Shown: positions 1 to 9,371 of the stretch, piece after piece
Layout: every line of letters begins with the position of its first letter
Position numbering within the stretch: position 1 is the first letter of the stretch
From: Comamonadaceae bacterium
GTDB lineage: Bacteria; Pseudomonadota; Gammaproteobacteria; Burkholderiales; Burkholderiaceae_C
NCBI GenBank assembly: GCA_014190675.1
Contig: BJGT01000004.1
Span: forward strand, 1 to 64,000
Length of the DNA stretch: 64,000 nt
Direction of reading: 5' to 3'
Program-made: the position numbers and the translations under genes
The notes under the pieces: generated by a model
The model's database searches: none
Seen by the model: only the letters and a program-made list of their open reading frames with translations
Told to the model about the DNA's origin: nothing

Positions 1-767
1 TGTGTGACTTCCCGCTCTACTGGGATCCCGAGTTGCTCAAGCAGGGCAAACACGTGGTGAAGTTTTACCCCGACCAAGCCTCGCGCTTTGCCATCATTCC
101 CAGGCGTGGCAAGCCGCAGGACATTCGTTGGTTTGAAGCCGCCCCGACCTTTGTACTGCATTTTCTGAATGCCTATGAAGAGGGCGCAGAGATTGTTCTC
201 GATGGCTACTTCCAAGAGGAGCCCGAACCCAAAAATTTCGAGGGGGCACCCAAAGGCTACGAGCGCATGATGTCCTACCTGGACCAGTACAAAATGAAGA
301 CCCGCTTGCACCGTTGGCGCTTCAACTTGGCAACCGGGCAAACCACCGAGCAGCGTCTGGACGATCGCACACTGGAGTTCGGCATGATCAACCAGCGCTA
401 TGCCGGGCGCCCCTACCGCTACATCTACAGTGCGGTGCAGGTGCCCGGCTGGTTTTTGTTTAAGGGCTATGTCAAGCATGACCTGCACACGGGTGAGTCC
501 TGGCAGATCGCGTTGCCCGAGGGGCAGTACGCCAGTGAAGCACCTTTCGCACCGCGCATCGACGCCCGCGATGAAGACGATGGCTACCTGGTCACTTTTA
601 TCACCAACGAAAACACCCAGCGCTCCGAAGCCTTGCTGATCGACTGCAAGCGCTTTGCTGAAGGCCCAGTCTGCCGTATCGAATTGCCACACAAATTGTG
701 CAGCGGCACCCACTCCTGCTGGGCCAATGGCGCCGATGTGCGCAGCGGTTTGCTGAGCCTGCCGTGA
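1..767 (+). CDS. Carotenoid oxygenase family protein (5' end cut by window)
   Basis: The reading frame is open from base 3 and runs to a TGA at 765-767, so the N-terminal part lies outside the window; the TTG at 33 is internal, not the start. The visible ~254 residues match the C-terminal half of the carotenoid/lignostilbene cleavage oxygenase family (Fe(II), four His ligands): 'GMINQRYAGRPYRYIY', then 'HDLHTGES' and the end segment 'THSCWAN', where the last iron-binding His of the family normally falls. Such enzymes cleave C=C bonds of carotenoids, stilbenes or phenylpropenes with O2. It overlaps the next gene by 4 bp (GTGA), so it belongs to the downstream catabolic run. The family is secure; the substrate cannot be read from sequence. 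Confidence 0.85.
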   Translation, partial: CDFPLYWDPELLKQGKHVVKFYPDQASRFAIIPRRGKPQDIRWFEAAPTFVLHFLNAYEEGAEIVLDGYFQEEPEPKNFEGAPKGYERMMSYLDQYKMKTRLHRWRFNLATGQTTEQRLDDRTLEFGMINQRYAGRPYRYIYSAVQVPGWFLFKGYVKHDLHTGESWQIALPEGQYASEAPFAPRIDARDEDDGYLVTFITNENTQRSEALLIDCKRFAEGPVCRIELPHKLCSGTHSCWANGADVRSGLLSLP

Positions 768-1720
768 AAGCAGCACTGCCCCTGGTTGCTGCCGGCCTTT
801 GGCTGATCTGGATGGCTGGCCTGCTGGTGTTCCGGCGTCGGCCGGAGCTGCGGGTCGGCACCGCCCGCGAGTTTGTCTACCCCATCGCGGCGATGGTGAT
901 CGCCTTGGCTTGGCTGCTTCTGCCCGCCAGTTCTCCGGCTTCGGCCTTTCTGACGCTCTACCTGCATTCGGGCTTGATCACGGCAGTTTTCCTGACCGCG
1001 GTCTGGCTGCTTAGCCTGGCCCGGCTTGACTGCGGCATCATGGACGTGGCCTACCCGCTGGCGGTGGCTATTCCGGTCACCGGCCTGGTGGTCTGGCGCG
1101 GTCAATGGTCACCGCATGAGATCATGATCGTGGTCTTGGTCGCGCTGTGGAGCCTGCGCATGTCCTCGCACATCGGCCTACGCAACCGCGGGCACGGTGA
1201 GGACGGCCGCTATGCCGCATGGCGCAGGCGTTTTGGCGGCGCCTGGTGGTGGTGGAGCTACTTTCAGGTTTTCATCCTGCAGGGGGTCACAGTGTGGCTC
1301 TGGTCCCTGGGCCTGGTCCTTGCCGTCGCATCGGGCCCACAGGCACTGGGCTGGCAGCATGCCCTGGCCCTGGCAACATTTGGCCTGGGTTTTTATTTTC
1401 AGGTGGTGGGAGACCTGCAACTGCAGCGCTTCAAGGCCAACCGGACTGACCGCCTCATGGTGCTGGACACCGGCTTGTGGCGCCTGTCGCGTCACCCCAA
1501 CTATTTTGGTGAAGCCGTGGTCTGGTGGAGCTTCGGGGCGCTCGGGCTGATGCACCCCTGGGGTTGGCTGGCCCTGGCCTGCCCGCTGTATGTGACCTGG
1601 TTTATGAGTGCCGGTTCGGCCACCCCTATGCAAGAGCGCTACCTGGCGCGCACCAAGCCCACCTATGCGGACTACATGGCACGGGTACCGGCCTTCTTTC
1701 CCTGGGGCAAACCAGGATGA
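764..1720 (+). CDS. DUF1295 / steroid-5-alpha-reductase-like membrane protein
   Basis: A 318-residue hydrophobic protein with about eight or nine membrane segments. The C-terminal motif 'LWRLSRHPNYFGE' followed by a hydrophobic stretch is the signature of the DUF1295/ICMT-like group, which includes NAD(P)H-dependent steroid and fatty reductases and isoprenylcysteine methyltransferases. I place the start at the GTG at 764 because it gives a 4-bp GTGA overlap with the upstream stop and begins directly with the first membrane helix; an earlier ATG at 698 would need 22 extra residues lying inside the upstream gene. Its stop overlaps the next ATG (ATGA, 1717-1720). A reductase role on the product of the upstream oxygenase is possible but only inferred. 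Confidence 0.82.
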   Translation: MKAALPLVAAGLWLIWMAGLLVFRRRPELRVGTAREFVYPIAAMVIALAWLLLPASSPASAFLTLYLHSGLITAVFLTAVWLLSLARLDCGIMDVAYPLAVAIPVTGLVVWRGQWSPHEIMIVVLVALWSLRMSSHIGLRNRGHGEDGRYAAWRRRFGGAWWWWSYFQVFILQGVTVWLWSLGLVLAVASGPQALGWQHALALATFGLGFYFQVVGDLQLQRFKANRTDRLMVLDTGLWRLSRHPNYFGEAVVWWSFGALGLMHPWGWLALACPLYVTWFMSAGSATPMQERYLARTKPTYADYMARVPAFFPWGKPG

Positions 1721-2598
1721 GCACCCAAGACCTGCAGGGTCAACGCGCCATCGTCACTGGCGCCGGCAAGGGCCTGGGCCGCGCCTATGCCTTGCACCTT
1801 GCCAGTCGTGGTGCCCAAGTGCTGGTCAACAACCGGCGCCATGTTGGCGAGCCAGATGCAGCCACCTCGGCCAGCCTGACGGTTGAGGCCATCCGCGCAG
1901 CAGGTGGCACCGCTCAGGCCAGCTGGTGTGATGTCGCCGAGCCTGGCAGCGGCTTGCAGATGGTGGACGAAGCCATGCAGCATTTTGGTGGTGTGGACAT
2001 CGTGGTGGCCAATGCAGGAATCGACCACGGGCGCACCTTTGCCAAACAAGGCATGGATGAGTTCCGCCAGATCTTTGACACCAGCTTTTTCGGCAGTTTG
2101 CATCTGGCACATGCCGCGTGGCCGCAGCTGGTCGGGCAAGGCTATGGCCGGCTGATCCTAACTGCGTCTACCGCAGGCCTCTACGGGAACGTCGGTCAGG
2201 CGGCCTACTCGGCCGCCAAGGCGGCGGTGATCGGCCTGATGCGCACGCTGGCCCTGGAAGGGCGGCGGCACGGGGTCTTGGTGAATGCCATCGCCCCCTA
2301 TGGCTTGTCGCAGATGACCGCCCCGCACCTGAATGCCGACATGGCCAGCGCACTGGACCCTGACCGGGTCGCGCCTCTGGTGGCCTGGCTGGCCAGCCCG
2401 GCCTGTGACGTGTCCGGCGAGGTGCTGGTGGCCGGCGCTGGCCTGATCCGCCGAGCAGGCGTCGGGGAAACCGACGCACAGCCCATGCAAGCCGGGCAGC
2501 TTGCTGCACAGCTGTTGGACTTGAACGCCCTGCCCCTGCAGGGCTACAACTGCGCTAACGACGCCTTCGCCACCCTCATGCAAACCCCAAGCCATTGA
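1717..2598 (+). CDS. Short-chain dehydrogenase/reductase (hydroxyacyl-CoA dehydrogenase-like)
   Basis: A 293-residue classical SDR: 'TGAGKGLGRAYA' is the Rossmann cofactor motif near the N-terminus, 'NAG' follows the fourth strand, and 'YSAAK' is the catalytic Tyr-x-x-x-Lys. The N-terminal half, with 'VLVNNRRH' and an insert around residues 45-65, resembles the (3R)-hydroxyacyl-CoA dehydrogenase part of multifunctional beta-oxidation enzymes. A ~45-residue tail after the SDR fold is longer than in most SDRs. The start overlaps the preceding stop (ATGA) and the thiolase follows after 13 bp. Context with thiolase and CoA ligase favours oxidation of a hydroxyacyl-CoA; that is inference. Confidence 0.85.
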   Translation: MSTQDLQGQRAIVTGAGKGLGRAYALHLASRGAQVLVNNRRHVGEPDAATSASLTVEAIRAAGGTAQASWCDVAEPGSGLQMVDEAMQHFGGVDIVVANAGIDHGRTFAKQGMDEFRQIFDTSFFGSLHLAHAAWPQLVGQGYGRLILTASTAGLYGNVGQAAYSAAKAAVIGLMRTLALEGRRHGVLVNAIAPYGLSQMTAPHLNADMASALDPDRVAPLVAWLASPACDVSGEVLVAGAGLIRRAGVGETDAQPMQAGQLAAQLLDLNALPLQGYNCANDAFATLMQTPSH

Positions 2599-2611
2599 GC
2601 TGGACCACACC

Positions 2612-3841
2612 ATGAACCCTGTTTACATCGCACAGGCTGTGCGCACGCCGCGCGGCAAAGGCAATGACAAAGGTAGCCTGCGTGGCATCAAACCAGCCCT
2701 GCTGCTGGCCCAGACCCTGTCGTCCTTAAGTTCACGCACTGGGCTAGACACCAGCCAGGTGAGCGACGCTGTGTTCGGCTGTGTCACCCAAACCGGTGAT
2801 CAGGGGGCCAGCGTGGGCACCCTGGCCCTGCCGCTGGCCGGCTGGGATGACGCGGTGGGCGCGGTCACGATCAACCGCTACTGCGCCTCCGGTTTGTCGG
2901 CGGTGAATTTCGCTGCGTTGCAAGCCAGTCACGGCGACACACTGGCCGTCGGCGGCGGCGTCGAGATGATGTCACGCGTGCCCATGGGCAGCGACCAGGG
3001 CGCGCTGACGCATGACCTGGCACTCCAGACCATGGCACACCTGGTGCCCATCGGCATTGCCGCAGACGCCATCGCCACCCAACGCGGCTACACCCGGGAG
3101 CAACTCGACGATTACGCAGTCAGCTCGCAGCAACGGGCCGCCGCTGCCGCCGCTCGCGGCTTGTCACCCTCCATGGTCCCGGTGACTGGCGACGATGGAC
3201 AGCTGCTGCTTGACCGCGACGAAAACATCCGGGCCGGCACCACGCGCGCGTCGCTCGCTGCCCTGGCGCCGTCTTTCGCTGCGTGGGGCGCCAAGGGGGG
3301 TGATGCTGGTTGGGATGCGCAGCTGTGCCGAAGCTACGGGCTGGCCGCCGTGACGCACAGCCACCACGCTGGCAACTCGCCCGCCATGGCCGATGGTGCT
3401 GCGGCCGTGCTGTTGGGATCAGCCGCCGCGCTGACGCGTGCCAACTTGCCAGCGCGCGCCCGCATCCTGGGCATGGCAGACACCGGCTCTGACCGCACCT
3501 TGGCTCTGACCGGCACGGTGCGGGCCGCCCAGCTAGCGATCGCACGCGCCCAGTTGCAGCCCGCGGACATCGACCTCTTTGAAATCAATGAAGGCTTTGC
3601 GGCCATGGCCCTGCACTTCATGGAAGACATGAACGTTGACCACGCCCGTGTGAACGTCAATGGCGGTGCCATCGCGATCGGTCATGCCATGGGCTGCACT
3701 GGCGCAGCGCTGGTGAGTGTGCTGCTGGACGAGTTGGACCGGCGTGGCTTGCGATACGGTTGCATTTCCATTTGCGGTGCAGCCGGGGTCGCCAGCGCGC
3801 TGGTGATAGAACGGCTCAGTAGCGTCGGTGTTTACCCTTGA
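2612..3841 (+). CDS. Thiolase family protein (acetyl-CoA C-acyltransferase)
   Basis: A 409-residue thiolase. The nucleophilic Cys lies in 'NRYCASG' (about residue 91), the active-site His in 'GGAIAIGHAMGCTGA', and the second Cys in 'SICGAAG' near the C-terminus. The usual NEAFA motif reads 'NEGFA', a common variant. It would cleave a 3-ketoacyl-CoA to acetyl-CoA and a shortened acyl-CoA. It directly follows the SDR (13 bp) and precedes the Liv transporter by 96 bp, consistent with a beta-oxidation-like route for an imported acid activated by the ligase at 7468. The chain or ring substrate is not identifiable. Confidence 0.92.
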   Translation: MNPVYIAQAVRTPRGKGNDKGSLRGIKPALLLAQTLSSLSSRTGLDTSQVSDAVFGCVTQTGDQGASVGTLALPLAGWDDAVGAVTINRYCASGLSAVNFAALQASHGDTLAVGGGVEMMSRVPMGSDQGALTHDLALQTMAHLVPIGIAADAIATQRGYTREQLDDYAVSSQQRAAAAAARGLSPSMVPVTGDDGQLLLDRDENIRAGTTRASLAALAPSFAAWGAKGGDAGWDAQLCRSYGLAAVTHSHHAGNSPAMADGAAAVLLGSAAALTRANLPARARILGMADTGSDRTLALTGTVRAAQLAIARAQLQPADIDLFEINEGFAAMALHFMEDMNVDHARVNVNGGAIAIGHAMGCTGAALVSVLLDELDRRGLRYGCISICGAAGVASALVIERLSSVGVYP

Positions 3842-3937
3842 TTGGGCACCACCGGGCTTATGACTGGTAGACGACGGGCCATGGATGTGAAAGAATATTA
3901 CTTCGCAAACTAGACTTAATCAGTCGAGACTCAAACC

Positions 3938-4822
3938 TTGAATTCCGACCTTGCCCAATTCATTCAGCTGACCCTCAATGGGGTCGCCATAGGGGCCATT
4001 TATGCGCTGGTGGCGTTGGGACTCGTCCTGACTTACAAGGCGACCGAGGTCCTCAATTTCGCGCATGGTGACGTGTTGATGGCATCCTCCTTTGTGGGCT
4101 GGGGTCTGATCGTCGGGCTGGGCTGGCCTTTCTGGCTGGCGACGCTGGCCACGGTGCTGCTGGCCGCAGCCCTGAGTTGGCTGATTGACGCCCGCATCAT
4201 GCGCATGATCGTCGGGCAACCGCAATTTGCGGGGGTGATGCTGACCATCGCCATCGCCTTCATGCTGCGGGGGTTGGTCAGTATGTTCTTCGGGCCAGAC
4301 TCACGCACCTACCCCACCCCCTGGACCGGCCAGAAAACACAAATGGGCACCCTGGTGATTAATGACCTCAGCTTGGCCATCGTGGGCAGTTCGCTGCTGA
4401 TCACGCTGGTGCTGTTTTGGTTTCTTAAGAAAACCGCACTTGGCACCTCGATCCAGGCAGCCTCGCAAAACCAGCTGGCGGCCTACCTCAGCGGCATCCG
4501 GGTCAAACGTGTGACGTCTATGGTGTGGGCCATCTCTGGCGCCATCGCTGCAGTCTGCGGTCTGTTGCTGGCACCGATCGCGCTGGTCGACATTGGTCTA
4601 TGGATTGTGGTGCTCAAAGCACTGGCTGCCTTGGTCTTAGGGGGCTTCGGCAGTGTGCCGGGCGCGATTCTGGGCGGCCTGTTGCTGGGCGTGATCGAAC
4701 AGTTTTCCGGGGTCTACCTGCCCGACGGCTTCAAGGATGCCATGGCCTACATCGTGCTGATCAGCGTGCTGATTCTCTGGCCGCGTGGGCTACTGGGCGA
4801 AGCCCACGGACGCCGGGTCTAA
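3938..4822 (+). CDS. livH: Branched-chain amino acid-type ABC transporter permease LivH
   Basis: A 294-residue inner-membrane permease with about eight helices and the LivH signature 'TYKATEVLNFAHGD' at residues ~33-46, plus the 'LGGFGSVPGAILGG' loop that contacts the ATPase. Its start is a TTG, chosen because the sequence 'MNSDLAQFIQLTLNG' is the normal N-terminus of this family and no ATG is available upstream of it. Together with LivM, LivG, LivF and the binding protein at 9372 it forms a full importer. In Burkholderiales such systems often carry aromatic or fatty acids rather than amino acids; the neighbouring catabolic genes point the same way, as inference. Confidence 0.92.
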   Translation: MNSDLAQFIQLTLNGVAIGAIYALVALGLVLTYKATEVLNFAHGDVLMASSFVGWGLIVGLGWPFWLATLATVLLAAALSWLIDARIMRMIVGQPQFAGVMLTIAIAFMLRGLVSMFFGPDSRTYPTPWTGQKTQMGTLVINDLSLAIVGSSLLITLVLFWFLKKTALGTSIQAASQNQLAAYLSGIRVKRVTSMVWAISGAIAAVCGLLLAPIALVDIGLWIVVLKALAALVLGGFGSVPGAILGGLLLGVIEQFSGVYLPDGFKDAMAYIVLISVLILWPRGLLGEAHGRRV

Positions 4823-4835
4823 CACGCTGCCTCCC

Positions 4836-5912
4836 ATGCGCTTTTCCTACGACACCACCTACCGCGACGGCCATGCCCTGCTGCGCTACCTGCCAGGTAG
4901 GCTGGCTTACGGCGTGCTGATGGCTGCACTGCTGGTCGCCCCATGGGTGATGCCCAAGTATGTCGTGGGTGAGCTCAGTTACGTGTTCATCATGTGCATC
5001 GTCAGCCTGGGTCTGATGGTTTTGGTAGGCTACACCGGGCAGGTGTCGCTGGGGCACTCGGCCTTCATCGCCATCGGCGCCTATACCCACACCTGGCTGC
5101 TCGCCCACGGCGTACCACTGGTGCCGTCGATGCTGCTGGCCGCCGCCTTGACAGGCCTCATTGGGCTTGTCATCGGTCTACCGGCGATCCGGGTCTCAGG
5201 GCTTTATCTGGCCATGGTGACGCTGGCATTCGCCATATTGACCGAGCATGTGATTGGCCGCTGGAAGAGCGTGACCGGCGGCTTCAACGGCACCTCTGTC
5301 AACAGCCCGGTGCTGTTCGGCCTGGACTTGTCCAAACTTCAATCCTTCTATTACCTGTGTCTGGTGGTGCTGGTGATCGTGCTGCTGGGTTTACTCAACC
5401 TGATGCGCGCCAAAACCGGCCGGGCCTTCATGGGGGTGCGCGACTCCGAGGCGGCGGCCTACAGCCTGGGCATCTGGGTGGCGGGCTACAAGGTGTTGGC
5501 CTTTGTGGTGTCCGCCATGGTTACTGGACTGGGGGGCGCCCTGCTGGCCCACCATGTCGGGTTCCTGACGCCAGAAGGCTTTGGCCTGATCTTGTCGCTG
5601 GAGTTGGTGCTGATGGTCACCATCGGCGGCCTGGGCTCGCTGCGTGGTGCCATCTTGGGCGCCATCCTGATCAGCATGCTGCCGACTTTCATCTCGCGTA
5701 TCAAACCGTTGCTGCCTGACCATATCGCCAAGCAGTTCGGGCTGGAAACTTTCGTCTTTGGCTTGGTATTGGCGCTGTTTGTGCTGTTTGAGCCTAAGGG
5801 GCTCAATGGCCGCTGGATCAAGTTCAAGACCTTTCTGGAAACCTTCCCGCTGTACCGGCAAGACATGTTCAAACGCGGCAAGAGTTATATGAAGTCGGAG
5901 CGTTACAAGTGA
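4836..5912 (+). CDS. livM: Branched-chain amino acid-type ABC transporter permease LivM
   Basis: A 358-residue permease. 'GYTGQVSLGHSAFIAIGAYT' near residues 65-85 is the LivM signature and 'GGLGSLRGAILGA' near the C-terminus is the ATPase-contact loop. The ATG at 4836 lies 13 bp after livH and gives a short hydrophilic N-terminus before helix 1; an in-frame ATG at 4785 would overlap livH by 38 bp. The gene ends with a GTGA overlap into livG. It pairs with LivH as the transmembrane heterodimer. Confidence 0.92.
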   Translation: MRFSYDTTYRDGHALLRYLPGRLAYGVLMAALLVAPWVMPKYVVGELSYVFIMCIVSLGLMVLVGYTGQVSLGHSAFIAIGAYTHTWLLAHGVPLVPSMLLAAALTGLIGLVIGLPAIRVSGLYLAMVTLAFAILTEHVIGRWKSVTGGFNGTSVNSPVLFGLDLSKLQSFYYLCLVVLVIVLLGLLNLMRAKTGRAFMGVRDSEAAAYSLGIWVAGYKVLAFVVSAMVTGLGGALLAHHVGFLTPEGFGLILSLELVLMVTIGGLGSLRGAILGAILISMLPTFISRIKPLLPDHIAKQFGLETFVFGLVLALFVLFEPKGLNGRWIKFKTFLETFPLYRQDMFKRGKSYMKSERYK

Positions 5913-6667
5913 GCGTGTTCTCTGTCTCGGATCTGTCGCTGCGCTTTGGTGGCGTGCAGGCCATCGGCAACGTCAGTTTCTCGGTTGAGCAGGGCGAGGT
6001 GTTTGCCATCATTGGACCCAATGGCGCCGGCAAGACCTCGATCCTGAACGTGATCACCCGGGTCTTCGACCCCACCCAGGGTCGGGTGCTGTTCGAAGGC
6101 CAAGACATCACGGCGCTGCCGCGCCACAAGGTGGTGCACAGCGGCATTGGTCGCACTTTTCAAAACATCGAGCTGTTTGAAGGCGGCACCGTGCTGGACA
6201 ACCTGCTGCTGGGCCGGCACCGCTTTCCACACGGCAGCTTTGCCGCCCAGTGGCTGTGGACCCCGGCCGTACGTGCGGCTGAGGCCGCTTCGCGGGATCA
6301 GGTCGAAGACGTGATTCAACTGCTCGATCTCATGCCCTACCGCAACAGCCCGGTAGCCGGCCTGCCCTACGGCGTACGCAAGGTGGTCGAATTGGCGCGC
6401 GCGCTGGCCACCCAACCCCGTTTGCTGCTGCTCGATGAGCCGGCCTCCGGTCTCAACCCGGAAGAAACCAGGGAGCTGGCCTTCTGGATTGACGACATCC
6501 AGAAAGATCTGGGCATCACCGTGATCATGGTCGAACACGACATGTCGCTGGTGTCCGAGGCCGCCGACCGTGTGTTGTGCATGAATATGGGGCAGGTGCT
6601 GGCGCTTGGCACACCGGCCGAAGTACAGGGTGATCCGGCCGTCATTGCCGCCTACCTGGGAGCATGA
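5909..6667 (+). CDS. livG: Liv-type ABC transporter ATP-binding protein LivG
   Basis: A 252-residue ATPase with Walker A 'GPNGAGKTS' (residues ~36-44), the LivG-typical 'GIGRTFQN' Q-loop, a degenerate signature 'LPYGVRKVVELARAL', Walker B 'LLLLDEPASGL' and the switch His in 'MVEHDM'. It starts with GTG in a 4-bp overlap with livM, so translation is coupled. It energises import through LivHM, together with LivF 4 bp downstream. Confidence 0.94.
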   Translation: MSVFSVSDLSLRFGGVQAIGNVSFSVEQGEVFAIIGPNGAGKTSILNVITRVFDPTQGRVLFEGQDITALPRHKVVHSGIGRTFQNIELFEGGTVLDNLLLGRHRFPHGSFAAQWLWTPAVRAAEAASRDQVEDVIQLLDLMPYRNSPVAGLPYGVRKVVELARALATQPRLLLLDEPASGLNPEETRELAFWIDDIQKDLGITVIMVEHDMSLVSEAADRVLCMNMGQVLALGTPAEVQGDPAVIAAYLGA

Positions 6668-6671
6668 CGCC

Positions 6672-7460
6672 ATGGCCACCCCAACACCTGTGCTCGCCAT
6701 CAAGAACCTGGAGACGTGGTACGGCCCTGTCAATGCCATCAAGGGCGTCAACCTGGAGGTCCAACCGGGCCGTATCGTGACCGTGCTCGGGGCCAATGGC
6801 GCCGGCAAGACAACATTGCTGAACACCATTGCCGGCGTCATTGATCCCTTCAAGGGCAGCATCAACTACAAAGGCCAGGCCATCCACGGGCAAGACCCTG
6901 ACCAGGTGGCGCGAAACGGTGTGGTGCTGGTGCCCGAAGGCCGTCAAGTTTTTCCCTTTCTGTCGGTGCGCGAGAACCTGATGATGGGCACCTTTGCGCG
7001 TGCCGGTAGAGAGCATGTTGAGGCCGATCTGGCACGCATCTTCACTTGGTTCCCGCGCCTGCTGGAGCGGCAGACCCAGCATGGCGGTTTGCTGTCGGGC
7101 GGCGAACAACAAATGCTGGCGATCGGCCGGGCCTTGATGGCCAGGCCTGCCGTCCTGCTGCTGGATGAACCGTCATTGGGCCTGTCGCCCCTGCTGACCC
7201 GAGAAATTTTCGCCATCATCAGGCGCATCAACACCGAGCTGGGCACCGCAATTCTGGTGGTCGAACAAAATGCCGCCATCGCCCTGGCGACGGCTGATGA
7301 CGGCTACATCATGGAACTGGGCCGCATCGTGGCGGCGGGCAGTTGCGCCGAGTTGATGGCCAAGGACGACGTGAAAGAGTTCTACCTGGGCGGGGGCCAT
7401 CAGCAGGCACGCGAAGACGGCCAAAAACAGCGCTGGAAGCGGCGCAAGACCTGGAGGTAG
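6672..7460 (+). CDS. livF: Liv-type ABC transporter ATP-binding protein LivF
   Basis: A 262-residue ATPase with Walker A 'GANGAGKTT', 'VPEGRQVFPFLSVRENL' (the LivF-specific segment), signature 'LSGGEQQMLAIGRAL', Walker B 'LLLDEPSLGLSP' and switch 'VVEQN'. I start it at the ATG at 6672, 4 bp past livG; an upstream in-frame codon at 6606 would lie within livG. The C-terminus has a basic tail, 'GQKQRWKRRKTWR', about 20 residues longer than common LivF proteins. The CoA ligase follows 7 bp later. Confidence 0.93.
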   Translation: MATPTPVLAIKNLETWYGPVNAIKGVNLEVQPGRIVTVLGANGAGKTTLLNTIAGVIDPFKGSINYKGQAIHGQDPDQVARNGVVLVPEGRQVFPFLSVRENLMMGTFARAGREHVEADLARIFTWFPRLLERQTQHGGLLSGGEQQMLAIGRALMARPAVLLLDEPSLGLSPLLTREIFAIIRRINTELGTAILVVEQNAAIALATADDGYIMELGRIVAAGSCAELMAKDDVKEFYLGGGHQQAREDGQKQRWKRRKTWR

Positions 7461-7467
7461 TTGCACC

Positions 7468-9315
7468 ATGTCTATCGCCACGCCCTCGTCCTTACCCATC
7501 TTGGTTTTCGGTTCGGACACACCTCAGAAGCTGTTCCGCGCCCGCAGCCAGCAATGGGACTCGCAGGCTGCGTTGCGTCACAAAAAGAAAGGCATCTGGG
7601 CCTCGATCAGCTGGTCACAGTATTTTGACAAGGCCCGGGCCGTCGGGCTGGCCCTGCACAACCTGGGCCTTCAGCGTGGCGCATCCATTGCCATCCTGTC
7701 GGAAAACCGGCCCGAATGGCTGTACGCCGACTTTGGCGCACAGTGCATGGGAATTTTGAGCGCCGGCATCTACCCGACGTCGTCGCCCGAGCAGGTGCAA
7801 TACATCCTGCAGGACGCGGGTGTGCAGGTGCTGTTTGTGGAAAACCAGGAACAGTACGACAAAGTGCTGGCCGTGCGCAAGCACTGCCCTGCGCTGCAGC
7901 GCATCGTGATCACTGATCTGAAAGGCATGCGTGATCTAGCGGACCCAATGGCCAGCTCATTCGACCAGTTACTGGCCCTGGGCCAGGCGCAGGCGTCGAC
8001 CGATGCGCAACGTTTTGACGCCTGCATCGACGCCAGCCGACCGGACGACATCGCTTTTCTCGTCTATACCTCGGGCACCACCGGGGCGCCCAAAGGGGCC
8101 ATGGTCAGCAACCGCAACCTGATGTTCCAGATCAACAGCGTGCCACAGTACCTGAACCTGCGGCCGCTGGACCGCACCCTGTCCTTTTTACCCCTGTGCC
8201 ACATCGCCGAGCGCATGAGCACCGCCTACAACCCGCTGGCGCAGGGTCAGACCGTCCATTTCCCCGAGAACGCCGGTACGGTCTTCAATGATGTGCGCGA
8301 GGTCGCGCCGCACTTGATCTTCGGGCCGCCGCGGTTCTGGGAAAAAATGTACTCCCAGGTCACCCTGTACATGCAGGATGCCCTGCCAGTGGCGCGCAAG
8401 GTGTATGCCCAGGTACTGGCTGAGGGCGCGGCCATGGCGCAGGCCCGGCTCGATGGTCGACCCATCACTGGCTGGCGGGCCACGCGTTATGCCTGGCTGC
8501 AAAAATTGGTGTTGTCCAATTTACGCAGTTTTCTGGGCTTGCAGAACATCAAGACCGCCATGACCGGCGCAGCGCCCGTGCCGCCTGACTTGTTGCGCTG
8601 GTACATGGCCGTCGGCATCGACCTGCTGGAAGCCTTTGGCATGACCGAAACCTGCGGTTTCTGCACCTCAATGCCGCCCGATCGCATCCGGATCGGAACT
8701 GCCGGCGTTTGCGCCCAGGGCACCGAGATCAGGCTGGGCGCCGATGACGAGGTGCTGGTGCGGGGACCCAATGTCTTCGCCGGCTACTGGAACCTGCCCG
8801 AGAAAACCCAGGAGACCATCGATGCCGAGGGCTGGCTGCACACGGGAGACTGCGGCTCTATAGACGCCGATGGTTTCCTGAGCATCAAAGACCGGCTCAA
8901 AGACATCATCATTACCTCGGGTGGCAAGAACATCACGCCCAGCAACATCGAGAGCCACCTCAAGTTCAGCCCCTACATTGCGGACGCTGTGGTCATTGGA
9001 GAAGGCCGGCACTACCTGACCTGCCTGGTGATGCTGGACCAGGACAACGTGGCCAAGTTCGCCCAAGACCGGCAGGTTCCTTACACCGACTACGCCAGCA
9101 TGACGCGCGCCCCTGAAGTGCTGGCCATGATCCGGGCCGAACTCGAGCAGGTTAATTCTAGGTTGGCCCGCGTGGAGCAGATCAAAGACTTTCGCATCAT
9201 TGCCCAACTGCTGACCGCCGAGGACGATGAACTGACACCGACCATGAAGCTCAAGCGCAAGGTCATGGCCAGCAAATACGCCAGCGTGATTGCCGGCATG
9301 TACGCCACGCCATGA
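7468..9315 (+). CDS. AMP-dependent acyl-CoA synthetase (long-chain type)
   Basis: A 615-residue member of the acyl-CoA synthetase family. The AMP-binding P-loop 'YTSGTTGAPKGAMVS' is at residues ~196-210, the 'GMTETCGF' A5-type motif at ~392, 'WLHTGDCGSID' (A7) at ~454 and 'KDIIITSGGKNITP' (A8/A10 region) at ~477. It would activate a free carboxylic acid with ATP and CoA. It sits between the Liv ATPase and the Liv binding protein, so import and activation are almost certainly co-transcribed. The long-chain subgroup (FadD15-like) is suggested by overall length and spacing; the actual acid could be terpenoid, aromatic or fatty. Confidence 0.92.
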   Translation: MSIATPSSLPILVFGSDTPQKLFRARSQQWDSQAALRHKKKGIWASISWSQYFDKARAVGLALHNLGLQRGASIAILSENRPEWLYADFGAQCMGILSAGIYPTSSPEQVQYILQDAGVQVLFVENQEQYDKVLAVRKHCPALQRIVITDLKGMRDLADPMASSFDQLLALGQAQASTDAQRFDACIDASRPDDIAFLVYTSGTTGAPKGAMVSNRNLMFQINSVPQYLNLRPLDRTLSFLPLCHIAERMSTAYNPLAQGQTVHFPENAGTVFNDVREVAPHLIFGPPRFWEKMYSQVTLYMQDALPVARKVYAQVLAEGAAMAQARLDGRPITGWRATRYAWLQKLVLSNLRSFLGLQNIKTAMTGAAPVPPDLLRWYMAVGIDLLEAFGMTETCGFCTSMPPDRIRIGTAGVCAQGTEIRLGADDEVLVRGPNVFAGYWNLPEKTQETIDAEGWLHTGDCGSIDADGFLSIKDRLKDIIITSGGKNITPSNIESHLKFSPYIADAVVIGEGRHYLTCLVMLDQDNVAKFAQDRQVPYTDYASMTRAPEVLAMIRAELEQVNSRLARVEQIKDFRIIAQLLTAEDDELTPTMKLKRKVMASKYASVIAGMYATP

Positions 9316-9371
9316 GACAGATATCACCGCCACCATTTTTAACTGTCGATTAACTAGAGAAGGAGACCGTC

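Noticed and set aside
5903-6865. A 320-codon open frame on the minus strand opposite livG/livF
   Set aside because: Mirrors two ATPase genes with all motifs on the plus strand.
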